In this document: one piece after another, positions 46,905 to 57,231 of the stretch
Layout: each line of letters begins with the position of its first letter
Position numbering within the stretch: position 1 is the first letter of the stretch
Origin: Mucor racemosus
Lineage: Eukaryota; Mucoromycota; Mucoromycetes; Mucorales; Mucoraceae
Assembly (NCBI GenBank): GCA_027405735.1
Contig: JAPEHQ010000001.1
Coordinates: 496,001-560,000, forward strand
Direction of reading: 5' to 3'
DNA: 64,000 nucleotides
Translations under genes and position numbers: made by a program
The notes under the pieces: model-generated
Seen by the model: only the letters and a program-made list of their open reading frames with translations
What the model was told of the DNA's origin: nothing
Database searches by the model: none

Positions 46905-47566
46905 TGTGCTGAACTAGGATACTATTTCCCCACATAAGAAATTAAATGTTATCTCACATAAAACCATGCTCTAATATTTCAATAGAGATAACATGAATTT
47001 AACAGTAAATACAGAAAGTATTAGTAATTTAACATATAAATAAAATAGACCGAATCATAAACAAAGCAAATTGATTCATAAAATAAGCTGAAGAAACACA
47101 TAGATCAAAGTAAGGATTGCTCTATGCGGATCATTAACAAATATGCCAAAAACGGGCATTAAAAGACCGCCTTGATTATGTAAATCAAGAAGCTCAATAT
47201 AAACTTTAAAATCACAAACAAACTAATTGATTTACCAAAAAGAATAAACATATGGATATTGCATGAAGACAATGGAATCATGCTTCAATCATTTAATAAG
47301 TAGCATGATGATATATGTATGGAATGCAGCATTGTCTGATTCGCATGTTAAACATCACGGTTTGACAGAAGTCCTAAGTTGGTAATTCGGTTATTCCTAA
47401 TTCTGATAGATCACTGACAGTTACGGTGCAACTCCCAGATATAACAAAAGCACAACTAATATAAATAGAGTAGAAATATAGACCTATTGCACACTATCTA
47501 TTTTTTGAATAAAGAAGGATTTAAACTGTATCTTTTTTCAAAGCTTTTATTTTACATTTTACTGCA
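46905..47566 (+). repeat. 3' LTR (662 bp)
   Basis: It is identical to 41061-41721 except for one extra T in a T run at about 47502-47507. It is followed by the 3' copy of the target duplication, actat. Confidence 0.97.
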
Positions 47567-47859
47567 ACTATTACGAAATTTATTTTAAGCAAATTTGTTA
47601 ATTTTTCATCGAGTAAAAGCTTTTTTAATTATTTTACAATGCTAATTTATACCTTAGTGCTTTTCTATATATAAGTTCTTAAGGGACATTTAAGCATAAA
47701 GCATTAGTCAAAATTTGAAAAATCACAAAATTATGATATTATCTTGTTATCATAAAAACACAAGATAGATGTATTATTGGTTTAAGTACCTAAACAATTT
47801 CAGTTGCTTCCAATATGGTAAGGTTTTCGGCTCTAAAAATTGAATCTATAATCCTGAAA

Positions 47860-48890
47860 CTCAAGGAAGCTTTAGTTGTTGGTTTATAAACAAAATCTCT
47901 TCTGAAATGTCTGAGTATTACTGCTCCAATTTGGATGTTCTTTTACTTTTTCAATTGTATGACCTCTCCCAATCGCTTTTGTGCTTGAGTCAGACCTTAT
48001 AGAATGTGGGTCATATTTCTTGGTATCCAGACCAGTGTTATCCATTACTTCCATTACCCAGTTTTCTACTGTAGTGCGTCTTGCCGAGAAGACCTTGCTT
48101 TCATCTTTAATATTACCCGAAAAAGAGTATGTAACCCTTAGGTAATGTTTTACGCAATTTAAGAGCCTGTTGTATGAATATGTGCAGCAGCATTATGACG
48201 GGACAAAGAGTTTTATCCTTTGCAATGCGCATTGTATAGTATATAACTTCAACTGTGATTCTTTAGGTTGTCTAAAATGGATTAATTGCAGCAGAAATTA
48301 TTTCTTGACTACTGTATCACGATAGATGTGACATCTTGATATTGAATGTTTCCCATACCTGCTGGTCTGGATCTTCCCACGGTTGCTATGCAAATTAGCA
48401 GGTTATTTTCTTTTATTGTAGATTGTTTAATAATTTTTTTTATTGCCTGAATAAATTTTGTGTAAATACTGTAGCACTAAATCAATATACCATGTTCTTA
48501 TTTGGTGATCTCTGGTACTTTTACTGGTTGATTTCGTTTTGAACTAAAAAAGTCTTGTATAAGAGGTTGTAAAGCTATAATAGGTTCTTCCTGTTGATGA
48601 GCATATTTAAAGTCTGATGGAATTGATAATTTGATAGTCTTTAAGTGTTGATGACTAAAGTGTTGGTGATAGATTAGAAATGCCAAAATGTGCTGTATAT
48701 TATATTCTTCAAAATTCATTCCATGTTGTTTGCACCAATTTACCCAAATATTTCAACCATTACCATACATCCTGTTTGTTCGTGATCTATGCACTCTATC
48801 CAGAAACTTTATTGCATCTTGTGATAATAGTCCTTTGTATTGTTGTATCCGTCTGATAAAAGTCATGCGATTAAAGTTGTCTTTTGGTTT
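47860..48890 (-). pseudogene. Tyrosine recombinase of a DIRS-type retrotransposon, decayed
   Basis: Minus-strand frames, broken by stops and shifts, carry an N-terminal core-binding part (RIQQYKGLLSQDAIKFLDRV, then NFEEYNIQHILAFLIYHQH) and catalytic-domain parts (VGRSRPAGMGNIQYQDV, then KKYDPHSIRSDSSTKAIGRG and VKEHPNWSS). The HxxR and Gly-His elements of tyrosine recombinases are recognisable. The segment that should contain the nucleophilic Tyr reads FQKRFCL, lacking Tyr, and then stops. Several in-frame stops confirm it is dead. Together with the RT/RNase H remnant just upstream on the same strand, the order matches DIRS elements, which integrate with a recombinase instead of an integrase. 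Confidence 0.72.
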
Positions 48891-49004
48891 TTCTGTAAAT
48901 TATTGATTTGTTTCTTCATTCCCAATAGCATTGGAATCGAGTACAGTATTGCGTTGGTCACCCGGGTGCCACCAGAACTATTTTTATGATCTGCTGTGTC
49001 TTAT

Positions 49005-49500
49005 CTATTGTAATACTGGTAAAATAAGCTTCCACAATGAGTTTCCGCTATGAATAAAATTATTTAGGTCCGTCGTCTTTGACCAACGCTGTAAAAAGGT
49101 GTCGGGCGTTGGTGCTTGCGGGTCTGGTCTCAGACTCCAATATGTGTGAAATTGTGTATTCTGTTGCGACGCAAACATGTCGATCTTCAATGGACCCATT
49201 TTTGTTGAATCTTTTGGAGTAATTTCCTTGGGATTGTACTCTCGAACAACAGTTTCTTCGTTCTCGACAGCTAATCCGCCGCAATATTGTTTATGACTGG
49301 TATGTATTGGTATATCTCCTTTAAATTTTTCTGTAGATTGTAAAGGTCCTGTGTCTTCATCGCATGGTTTTTTAGATGGACTGAAGATGTACCGCATTTC
49401 TTTGTTGTTTGTTAAAACCTTGATTATGCAGCTTTTGTAGGTTGGCCCTTGACCCCTTGTAACATCAGCGCAAAAAAGAAATAAGAAAATTCTCACTGCT
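49005..49500 (-). pseudogene. DIRS-type RT/RNase H C-terminal remnant
   Basis: The minus-strand frame ends with GPLKIDMFASQQNTQFHTYW, then SLRPDPQAPTPDTFLQRW. This corresponds to the conserved segment after the DIRS RNase H domain (pattern GPxxxDLFAxxxNxQ...RPDPxAxxxDAFxxxW). The preceding part (TSHKQYCGGLAVENEETVV) is compatible with a degraded RNase H. The RT core is missing. It precedes the recombinase remnant in the order expected for DIRS/Ngaro elements. The outer repeats of the element could not be found. Confidence 0.65.
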
Positions 49501-49589
49501 TATTTTTTTGAATTTCGTTTTAATAATATGGCACAACTAAGAGAATTAAAAGGTTTTTTCTTCATAGTGATAGGTTCAAAAAGCATATT

Positions 49590-50340
49590 TAAGTGGTATA
49601 ATTGCTACTAAATTGCATAATTTGATATGTATCATTCAGAAAACTCTTGAAGCATTTATTCGCTTTCTTTGACAATGCTACAAATCATCGGTCAATATGA
49701 CTGAATACTAATGAATCAGAGAAAATACAACTGGTAAAAAACTGATATCCAATGTACATGGAGATCAAGGTTGATAAAGTTACATTCATTGTATAGTAGA
49801 AATTTTAACATTTTGATGGATAGAAATTACAGGACCAAGATGTTGTGTTCGCCTCAGGAGTTGTAAAACGGTTTAAAAGCATACTTCATCAAACTTACTT
49901 ATTAGATGCTAAATACATAAATACTCACCATATGCTATCAATATCATCTCGTTTTTTATTTAATTGCTGTATTATTAAAAATCAAGCTTTTCATAGCTTA
50001 TAACAATGACGATGGGATGTTTCTGATTTTAGATTGCCATTTACCATAAGGCGGGCTGATGATACGTCTGGTACTACTGCAGATGGAACCAGTCAATTCA
50101 ATGTATGGGATTTGAGTGCAAATACCGAGAAACCATTTGTAAGTACTTAAGTTGGTTCTGGTAAAGCATTGAAGAATAAATTGGTTTGGAACAAAGAGGA
50201 GGGTAAAAAAGCGGCAATACGTTCCAGTGATGTCCATGTTTATGTTTACGATATTGGAGAGGTAAGACTAAAACTTAATGTAAATTACCTCTAGCGCGCA
50301 ATGATTATAAAGTAAGGCTACATTATCATCAAATAAATTA
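49590..50340 (+). repeat. Repeat D copy 2
   Basis: This segment aligns over its full length with the reverse complement of 1-745. Its right part (from 50045) is also the start of the left arm of the large inverted duplication. It therefore shows that the dynein-bearing repeat existed before the inverted duplication, whose second copy lacks the 49590-50044 part. Confidence 0.82.
50045..50261 (+). pseudogene. Dynein intermediate-chain fragment, copy 2 (best preserved)
   Basis: The frame reads FNVWDLSANTEKPFVST, an in-frame TAA, then GSGKALNKLVWNKEEGKKAA and SSDVHVYVYDIGE. This is the last WD40 blade region of the cytoplasmic dynein intermediate chain. The fragment ends at a GAG/GTAAGA donor, so an exon-intron boundary was copied and the source was genomic DNA, not mRNA. 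The TAA and the lack of the rest of the gene make it a pseudogene. The functional parent gene is not in the window. Confidence 0.75.
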
Positions 50341-51907
50341 TCACACGATATTATAATGTATAAAGATTTACAGTAATAAGCTTGAATCAAGTGGGTACAG
50401 CATCGTAAATTCTTGAAAAAGTTCTCCAGTATTATAAAATCTCTTATTTTTAAGACTTACAAGGCTTATAAGTGGAATATTAATTTAGAAAATTATTTTT
50501 GTCCAGATCCTCAATTTTGACATTTTTTAATTTTTTTTTTTTGGTTTTGCAAATCTAGAGTTAATTCTACTACCAATTATAAAAATAAAAAATATACACA
50601 TATGCAGAATTTAGCGCTCTATTTGCTCAATAAAAAATAATAAACATTTTTGTTGCAAAATATAACATGAAAATCCTTTAATCAAAAAACCGTTTTTGGG
50701 CCAAAAATGCTAAGTTTCATTACTTAATATTTAATATTAAGCTTTTATAAAATGTGTATTACTTATGGCTACAATTTTCTCTCACAAGGTAGTATATTTA
50801 AACGTTGATTCTGGTATCAAAATTTAATTTTTCTGTTTTTTGATCAAAATCACGAGTGTTGGTAAGGATAAAATGAGCCCCGAAAAATGTCCGATACAAA
50901 GTCTGAATTTTCAGACCGTATGTGCTTAAATACAAAAAAAGTTATAAAAAAAGCGCTTTTTTATTTAAAATTTAGATATCTACCATAGTATAAGAGACGT
51001 AGCCGTTCGATCTTGCTATGTTCAATTACGAAATCGCTCTACGAGTTCGCTTTTGCATTTTTTAATGAATGTATGGTATGACAGACGACGGTTTTTCAGG
51101 TAGAAAAATGTATGTTTCTATAATAACAGATATTGCCTATTTTATTTAGTTTATGTTTGATGCGCTATAATGCTGCTTTTACATTGGCTGAAATGAGCAA
51201 TTTAGCAGGGTTTTAATTGCGCTAAATAATGTAAAGAAGCCTTTAAAATCCTTTTCTACGTGTGTTGTTTCTCTCTTTCTATTTTCGTATTCCAAAGATA
51301 TTATTCACCGTTCGATAAGGCATGTCGGAATATCAAGCTGGTATTTTTTTCTTTTATCTAAATACGCATGATAACATAAGAGACTGATATTTTTATTTAA
51401 CCGCATTCTAAGATCAAATATCATTATTTACTACTTTATTGTTGAACGTATTTCTTGATTACCAGATCAAATCGAAGCCAATGATATTTATATCTACTCA
51501 ATGAAAAGCTAAAACTGGCTACAAATTCACGAAATGTTCCAGAAAAGTGATATAATTTCAAATGATATAGAAACAAAAAAAAAAGAATAATCTAATACTT
51601 TGCCTAATAACCATAGTATTGATCGTAGCTATACTTGAAAACAAATTTTTTTGCAACTGACAATCGTAAACAAAAATAGTAAGTTTAAAGAAGATTAATT
51701 TGTTTAAATTTTATGAGTGATAAAGTAAAATATATAATCGTAGATTTGGCTTGCATATAAATTTAAGCAGTAAGTGTTATTTAAGTTTATGCTCAAGAAA
51801 AAACCATCGTTACTGTAAACATTATAGCTATAAACATATTTACAAATGATGATAATCGTAAATATATTGGTTTTTGCATGTATTGCTCTACATCAACAAC
51901 GTATTGA
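50045..51907 (+). repeat. Left arm of a large inverted duplication (about 1.86 kb)
   Basis: The arm is nearly identical to the reverse complement of 57232-59084 over long stretches, for example from 50391 to 50710, with scattered differences near the dynein part. Identity drops sharply past 51907 and continues at a lower level to the LTR insertion at 52183, resuming at 54555. Beyond the dynein exon fragment I see no coding sequence in the arm. Confidence 0.9.
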
Positions 51908-52457
51908 ATTGCATTCTCTATAATTTATATTAATTAATAAAAGCAAATGTAATTTAAGAATGCATTCCAGTAAAAAATAAAATGGACTTTTGAGAAAGGC
52001 ACGATGCGCATGTACAAACCAATTTTTGCCCATACAATCATGTCGTTATGCTCATGGTCAGATTTGATTATTATGCAACAAATAGGGATAATAATACCCT
52101 TATGAGAAATTATACTATTATACACATATGGGATTAACATCATGCACACGGACAGAATTTATAATTCTGCACATATATGCTTTGCAGTGGAATTACATAC
52201 TAAAAACGCTTGATAAAAACAAAACAACCTAAATTTCAAGTGTCGCTCATAAAATATGATGCCACTTGAAATGTGAACAACGATAATAAACAAACGCTTC
52301 AATTGAACACAATAACAAACGCATGCTAAAAATATGAAATACCCTTTTTGAACCATACATGTCGTGTAGATGATAGCACCCTTGATCACGGCGCAATCAA
52401 TTACACAAATGACATATATATCAAAACAGGATTCTATCCAAATCAATAATGATAATA

Positions 52458-54094
52458 CAGTGAGTCGCAAAACCCTTTCAATGATTTGGAAATTGGAATG
52501 AAAATAACCATAACTTTCTCAGTTTCAATTGGAGATACACTAAATTTCTATTTTAAGTAATTCGAACGTTTTTAAATTATTTTCAAAAATTCCGATTTAA
52601 TTAATTAAAGTTCCGCAAAAACTATGCAAGTTTAAAAAAAGGTACATCATTGAAAGGGTTTTGCACGCATTATCAAAAAAAAATTGAAGCTTATTTAAAT
52701 GCAGTCAATAATCAATACCGTAACCTTTTGCTTTAATACAAGCTTTTAAACGATGAGGCATACTCGAAATAACTTTTTGATATTCCCCAACTGTTATGTT
52801 GTCATACCAAATCTCTTGAGTTCTGTCCCAAATATCATTCATCCCTTTTGGGGATGTATCGTATTCGTTTAGGCAAATTTTCAATAACCTCCACATATTT
52901 TCAATGGGATTAAGGTCTGGAAATTGCGCTGGCCATGACATTACTTCATATTTTTTTGTTTTGCAGTCTTCTTTTATTAAATTAGAGGTGTGCTTAGAAT
53001 CGTTGTCTTGTTGAAGGATAAGCTAATTACGACGCAACTTCAATTTTTGACACATATCGTCAATGGATTTCTCCAAATAATCATCAATAATAGTTCTGTA
53101 TAGGTTGGAGTTCATATTACCTTCGATCTTGGACAATCAAACGACACCAGACCAAGAAATAGAGCTCCAAATCATGATACGATCATCTCCATTTTTTCTT
53201 GTTTTTTGGTATGCTTAGGTTTTATCTCCTCGCTGTCTCTTTTCCAGCATCAAATTCGATCATCCGAGTTAAAACAATTAATTCTAGCCTTATCAGTAGA
53301 TATGACACGCTTTCAGTCATCCAAAGTCCAATCAATTCTGTTTTTACATCAGCGGAGGCGATCCTTTGCATTTTCATCACTAATTTCTGGCTTTTTTATC
53401 TTAGGTAATGCGCCTAAACCATTATCCCGAAGAGCCCTAGTACAGTATTCGCACTGCCATTAACGTGTACATTACGATGAAGCTCTTTTTTGGCTTGTAC
53501 TGCATTATCCAAGCCACCTTTGGTGATTTTATGGACACAATATCTCATATCCGCAGTAGTCAGCTTAGATGGTCGGTCTCCTTTAAGTTTTTCTCGGTCA
53601 GGACAGGCCTTTTTTCCAATACGACATACTGTGGCTTAACTAACAGCTACATGACGAGCAATTTTCGATACGGTATGGCCTGAATTTAACAGAGAGATAA
53701 CGTCATTACGTTTGGCATCCGATACAGTTTTCATCTTGATGATTTTGCTTGAAACTACTAGTAAAAAAGGCAGGGTAAAAGTTGAAAAACATCTCATATA
53801 TTTTCCGCATATTTTTCTGTTTTATAAGATATCCAGCGTTAATGTACAAGTTAGGGGTTACAAAATTGTAATTTTAAGCCTGTGCGTGCAAAACCCTTTC
53901 AATGATGTACCTTTTTTTAAACTTGCATAGTTTTTCCGGAACTTTAATTAATTAAATCGGAATTTTTGAAAATAATTTAAAAACGTTCGAATTACTTAAA
54001 ATAGAAATTTAGTGTATCTCCGATTGAAACTGAGAAAGTTATGGTTATTTTCATTCAAATTTCCAAATCATTGAAAGGGTTTTGCGACTCACTG
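52458..54094 (-). mobile_element. Tc1/mariner-like element (1,637 bp) with 212-bp hairpin TIRs
   Basis: The ends 52458-52669 and 53883-54094 are inverted repeats of 212 bp with about three mismatches, starting CAGTGAGTCGCAAAACCCTT and flanked by TA. Each TIR also begins with GCAAAACCCTTTCAATGA and ends with its reverse complement, so each TIR is itself a potential hairpin. The interior is a transposase pseudogene on the minus strand. Confidence 0.92.
52705..53734 (-). pseudogene. Tc1-like transposase, inactivated
   Basis: The region has the length of a normal Tc1 transposase (about 340 codons). The N-terminal helix-turn-helix reads MKTVSDAKRNDVISLLNSGH, then TVSKIARHVAVS, followed by a stop. 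The catalytic region retains SFDCPR, QQDNDSKHTS and WPAQFPDLNPIENMW, the Tc1 signature with its catalytic Glu. Several stops replace expected Gln or Trp codons, and at least one frameshift lies around 53440. The last 78 codons are open. It cannot make active protein, yet its TIRs are well conserved. Confidence 0.9.
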
Positions 54095-54549
54095 TAAACA
54101 AAAATATCAATTTAGTCAACTACTCATCTATATCGTAGTTGCACTATCAATATAAATAAGATTCAAGCATATAAAAACTACCCCTTAAAAATCAAGGTTA
54201 CATAAAATAGATATAACAGAAATAAACAAAAACAACCATTTCCCAAAAGGTCGATATTGTCACACTTGACATACAATCCCTTATGGTCAATGCTCTATAC
54301 AATTTACCCCTTAAAATATTAAATCAATAACAATGTACTCAAAACTGGAAGATTACTAAATATACATCCATTCAAGTCTGATGGTATCCAAGTTCTCCAA
54401 ATCACTATAAATACCCTCATACTTTTCAATTATTTTAACTCTTCAGAAATATTTTGTAATAAAAACTTTAGCTGATTATAATTGTATTTCTACTGCTTTT
54501 ATTTTTTATATTTTTTTTATTTTAGTAAATAACATCGTAATTTACTGCA

Positions 54550-54700
54550 GGCTTAAAGTTTTGTTCGTGTGCAGTTTCTTTTTTTGTGCCCATGTGCATC
54601 TTGTTATCTTTTTAGCCATATTCAGTGGACACAACAGCTCAGGCTATAGTGCTTAGAGCGCCTGGGCACAATAAAATTATCTTGTGCTTCGGAGGTCGGC
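54550..54700 (+). repeat. Inner continuation of the left inverted arm
   Basis: After the LTR insertion, the sequence around ttcgtgtgcagtttctttt and cacaacagctcaggctatag matches the reverse complement of about 56840-56960. Similarity ends at ggtcggcc. Confidence 0.75.
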
Positions 54701-54705
54701 CTTAT

Positions 54706-54886
54706 TTTTTATATCAGAATCTAAAATTAGCGATACAGTAGTCGTATTATCAGGATATTATTATTTTTACACTATTAATAGCTGTTGTATCACTTGATAA
54801 TCTCTTCTATATATAATCTCATTCCCTACATTGAATAAAACTACACCTTTTACTCTTGTCTAACTCTTATTAGTTTTGGTAAAACA
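54706..54886. mobile_element. Solo LTR, second copy of the 174-bp family
   Basis: It aligns with 32250-32423 along its length: the block gtcgtattatcaggatatta, the AATAAAAC signal and the terminal GGTAAAACA. The left end is degraded and I see no clear target duplication. Confidence 0.7.
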
Positions 54887-56839
54887 ATAGTGTACTAAAA
54901 AGCACAAAAATAGAAGAGTAATAAGCTATATTTATATACAGTATCTCCATCAAAAATACACATTCTCTAGACGAAATCGGCTACCATTTTCTGGAAAGCT
55001 CTACTATTATTTCCAAAAAGAAATAAACCTTAATTTGCTGCATTTCCCAAAATAGTGAAACACTGTAACTAATTTTCATTGAATACGCAGGGAATACGCA
55101 TGGCAAAACGAACATATTATTACCTTACAGCGGAATATGGTGTAGTAATACGCTCATATTACAATGGTAAAACTCGCATTTTGCATGCATACTCCAACGT
55201 TTTATTCAAGTTTCTATACTTTGTATGGGTTCTCTATATTTATGAATCCTTTTTTATTTGCTTATCTAGAAAATAGTACCATTATATTACAATGCTCTCA
55301 AATTTTTTTCATTGCTTACATAATTTTCTCTACACTAAAAAAATATGGACGTATTACTTGCAGGGAAAGCGAGGTGATACGGACTTTAATTGCAGTAATA
55401 AAAAACTGAAAATTACATGTTCACAAGTACGGGGTTAAAATTGTAGACCAAAGGAGAGTGACAAGCTTAACGGGGGGTAGCGCATGCGCTACAAATTGAG
55501 TTCGACACACATATTCATGAGTTCAAACCCCCCGAAGGGGATGCCTTTTGGTATTAGGATATAAATTTTTTAAAAGAGAATCTCCGATAACCTTGCTTCT
55601 CATCGAATATGATCCTCCTTTTTTTTTAATAACTTTTGTAGAAGTCTAGCAAATTTTTTTCTTTTTTATTAATGCATAAAATATGCATACTATATAGTAA
55701 ATTTGGCAGGCAAAACCTGGCTCGACACCAATACTACCAGCATCCATGGGTCATTGTACGTTGAGCCAATTTGAGCAACAAGTTAGTTACCTGCTACTTA
55801 TTACTACATCTACTAAGATCAGCAAGCCCATCAATTCTTCTTACAACAAATATGAATCCAAATGACCTCCCGTTGCAATGGCAAGTACTACTTCTAGCGC
55901 TGATCCACAGAATTGCAAAAGGTTTAGCCTTGTCGTATATTTTTAGGTTTGATAATAAATAATACTTAAAAAAGAATACAATTATGTAAAAGAGAATGAG
56001 CAATGAGTTAGTTCTTCAACTGTATAATAAAAACAAGATATCATTTATTTAGATATAAAAGTACGGCCTTTTATATTGATTTGACATTGAGATCCTGAGT
56101 TGTAATTTAAGGCACTATTAAACCATTAGATCTGTTTGATAATAATTGAAATGGATCAATCATAATCTAACCATTCTTGCAGAGTTTGCTGTGAGTTGCC
56201 TTGTTTTAATGCTGCGCTAAATGTGCTGGTTGGATGTTGATTTGATAGCTACTTGATTGATTAACCGTTGGGATGAAATAATATTGTGTCATAATTGAGG
56301 TCCAAGCGTTCTTGATAATTACTAGATTAAACTTATGACGCTAGAAGTTTCTTATATCCGATATCAAGGCTTTCAATCTCAATACATGTTGTAGTCAATA
56401 GATTGTAAGATGTATTGATACTGTAGAAGGTGATAATGACATATGGTACTTGGTGACACACAACTTATTAGTATATGATTCATATTTTTGCCAATGGTCA
56501 CTCTTCCAAAAAAAAAAGCCGAACAATCTCCCGAAGCGGCCATCTAATGATATTTCCAAGTTTTAAATCTCTAGAAAAAATCACCGGACAGCCCGGACGC
56601 TGTTGTTTAAATATTCCAGGCAGCTATAAGATGCAGGTATCGAAATTTCATACAAAAATTAAGGGTCGGCTGTATTGCTATTAATTATTCAAAGGCTTAT
56701 TTTAAGTAACACATAAATAAAAGCTACAACATTATTAGTCTAATAACGGATCTAACTTGAAAAGTATAAGATGATACAACCGGATTCAAAAAAAGTCCAT
56801 AAAATCACAAATTTAAGGGATTTACATATAACAGCACTC
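54887..56839. other. Spacer of the inverted duplication, mostly unassigned
   Basis: The stretch contains a small piece of repeat A (55760-55945) and an odd GC-richer patch at 55460-55540 with a 16-bp palindrome (GTAGCGCATGCGCTAC). No gene frame is convincing. Confidence 0.5.
55760..55945 (+). repeat. Repeat A copy 4 (short fragment)
   Basis: The block around ccgttgcaatggcaagtact and ccacagaattgcaaaaggtt matches 32480-32610 of copy 3 in the same orientation. Only this part of repeat A is present. Confidence 0.75.
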
Positions 56840-57231
56840 CGGCCGACCTGTGCTGCACACTATGGCCTGAGCTGTTGTGCCCATTGAATATGGTTAAAAA
56901 GATGACAAGGTGCACATGGGCACAATGAAAGAAACTGCACACGAACACAACGCTAAGCCTGTATGTGCAGAATTATAGATTTTGTTCATGTGCATGACTT
57001 TAATCCCATGTGTGCATAATAGTAGAATTGCCCATAAACATATCATTAATTCTATTTGTCCATAATAATAAAATCTGACCATGAGCATAATGAGCTGACT
57101 TTATGGGCACAAATTGGTTTGTACAGTATATGAGCATCCTGCCGTTCTCAAAATTCCATTACATTTTTTACTGGAATGGGCTTTAAATTACATTTGCTTT
57201 GTTTAATAAAGATTATAGACAATACAATTCA
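56840..57231 (-). repeat. Inner, more diverged part of the right inverted arm
   Basis: Read in reverse complement, it matches 51908-52182 and then 54550-54700 at visibly lower identity than the outer 1.86 kb. It shows the site before the LTR insertion. Confidence 0.75.

Larger units (their letters stand above)
41061..47566 (+). mobile_element. Ty3/gypsy chromovirus retrotransposon, full length, very young
   Basis: The element spans 6,506 bp from LTR to LTR. It has a 5-bp target duplication, actat (41056-41060 and 47567-47571), LTRs that differ only by one T in a T run, a fused Gag-Pol frame, an integrase extended by a chromodomain, and a purine tract before the 3' LTR. The order PR-RT-RNaseH-IN-chromodomain places it in the chromovirus branch of Metaviridae. 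Near-identical LTRs mean recent insertion. A frame break near the end of pol may disable it. Confidence 0.97.
52183..54549. mobile_element. Solo LTR of about 728 bp containing a Tc1-like element
   Basis: The block starts TGCAGT and ends ACTGCA. It is flanked by tgctt (52178-52182) and ggctt (54550-54554), a 5-bp duplication with one mismatch. It is missing from the equivalent place in the right inverted arm (about 56957-56962), which proves insertion. Removing the Tc1 element leaves about 728 bp, with TATAAATA near 54408 and AATAAA-like signals near 54460. It is related in layout, but not in sequence, to the 661-bp chromovirus LTR. Confidence 0.75.

Noticed and set aside
52183..54549. Reading the TGCAGT..ACTGCA ends as TIRs of a DNA transposon carrying the Tc1 sequence
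   Set aside because: The ends fit TG..CA LTR termini with a 5-bp duplication, and the remainder after removing the Tc1 element has LTR-like TATA and polyadenylation signals with no transposase of its own.
55455..55530. tRNA-like block with a GGGGGG/CCCCCC stem, a 16-bp palindrome and a GAGTTCAAACC box
   Set aside because: A cloverleaf cannot be completed: the palindrome replaces a normal D arm, no plausible anticodon arm fits, and the length is wrong. It could be a decayed tRNA-derived element, but support is too weak.
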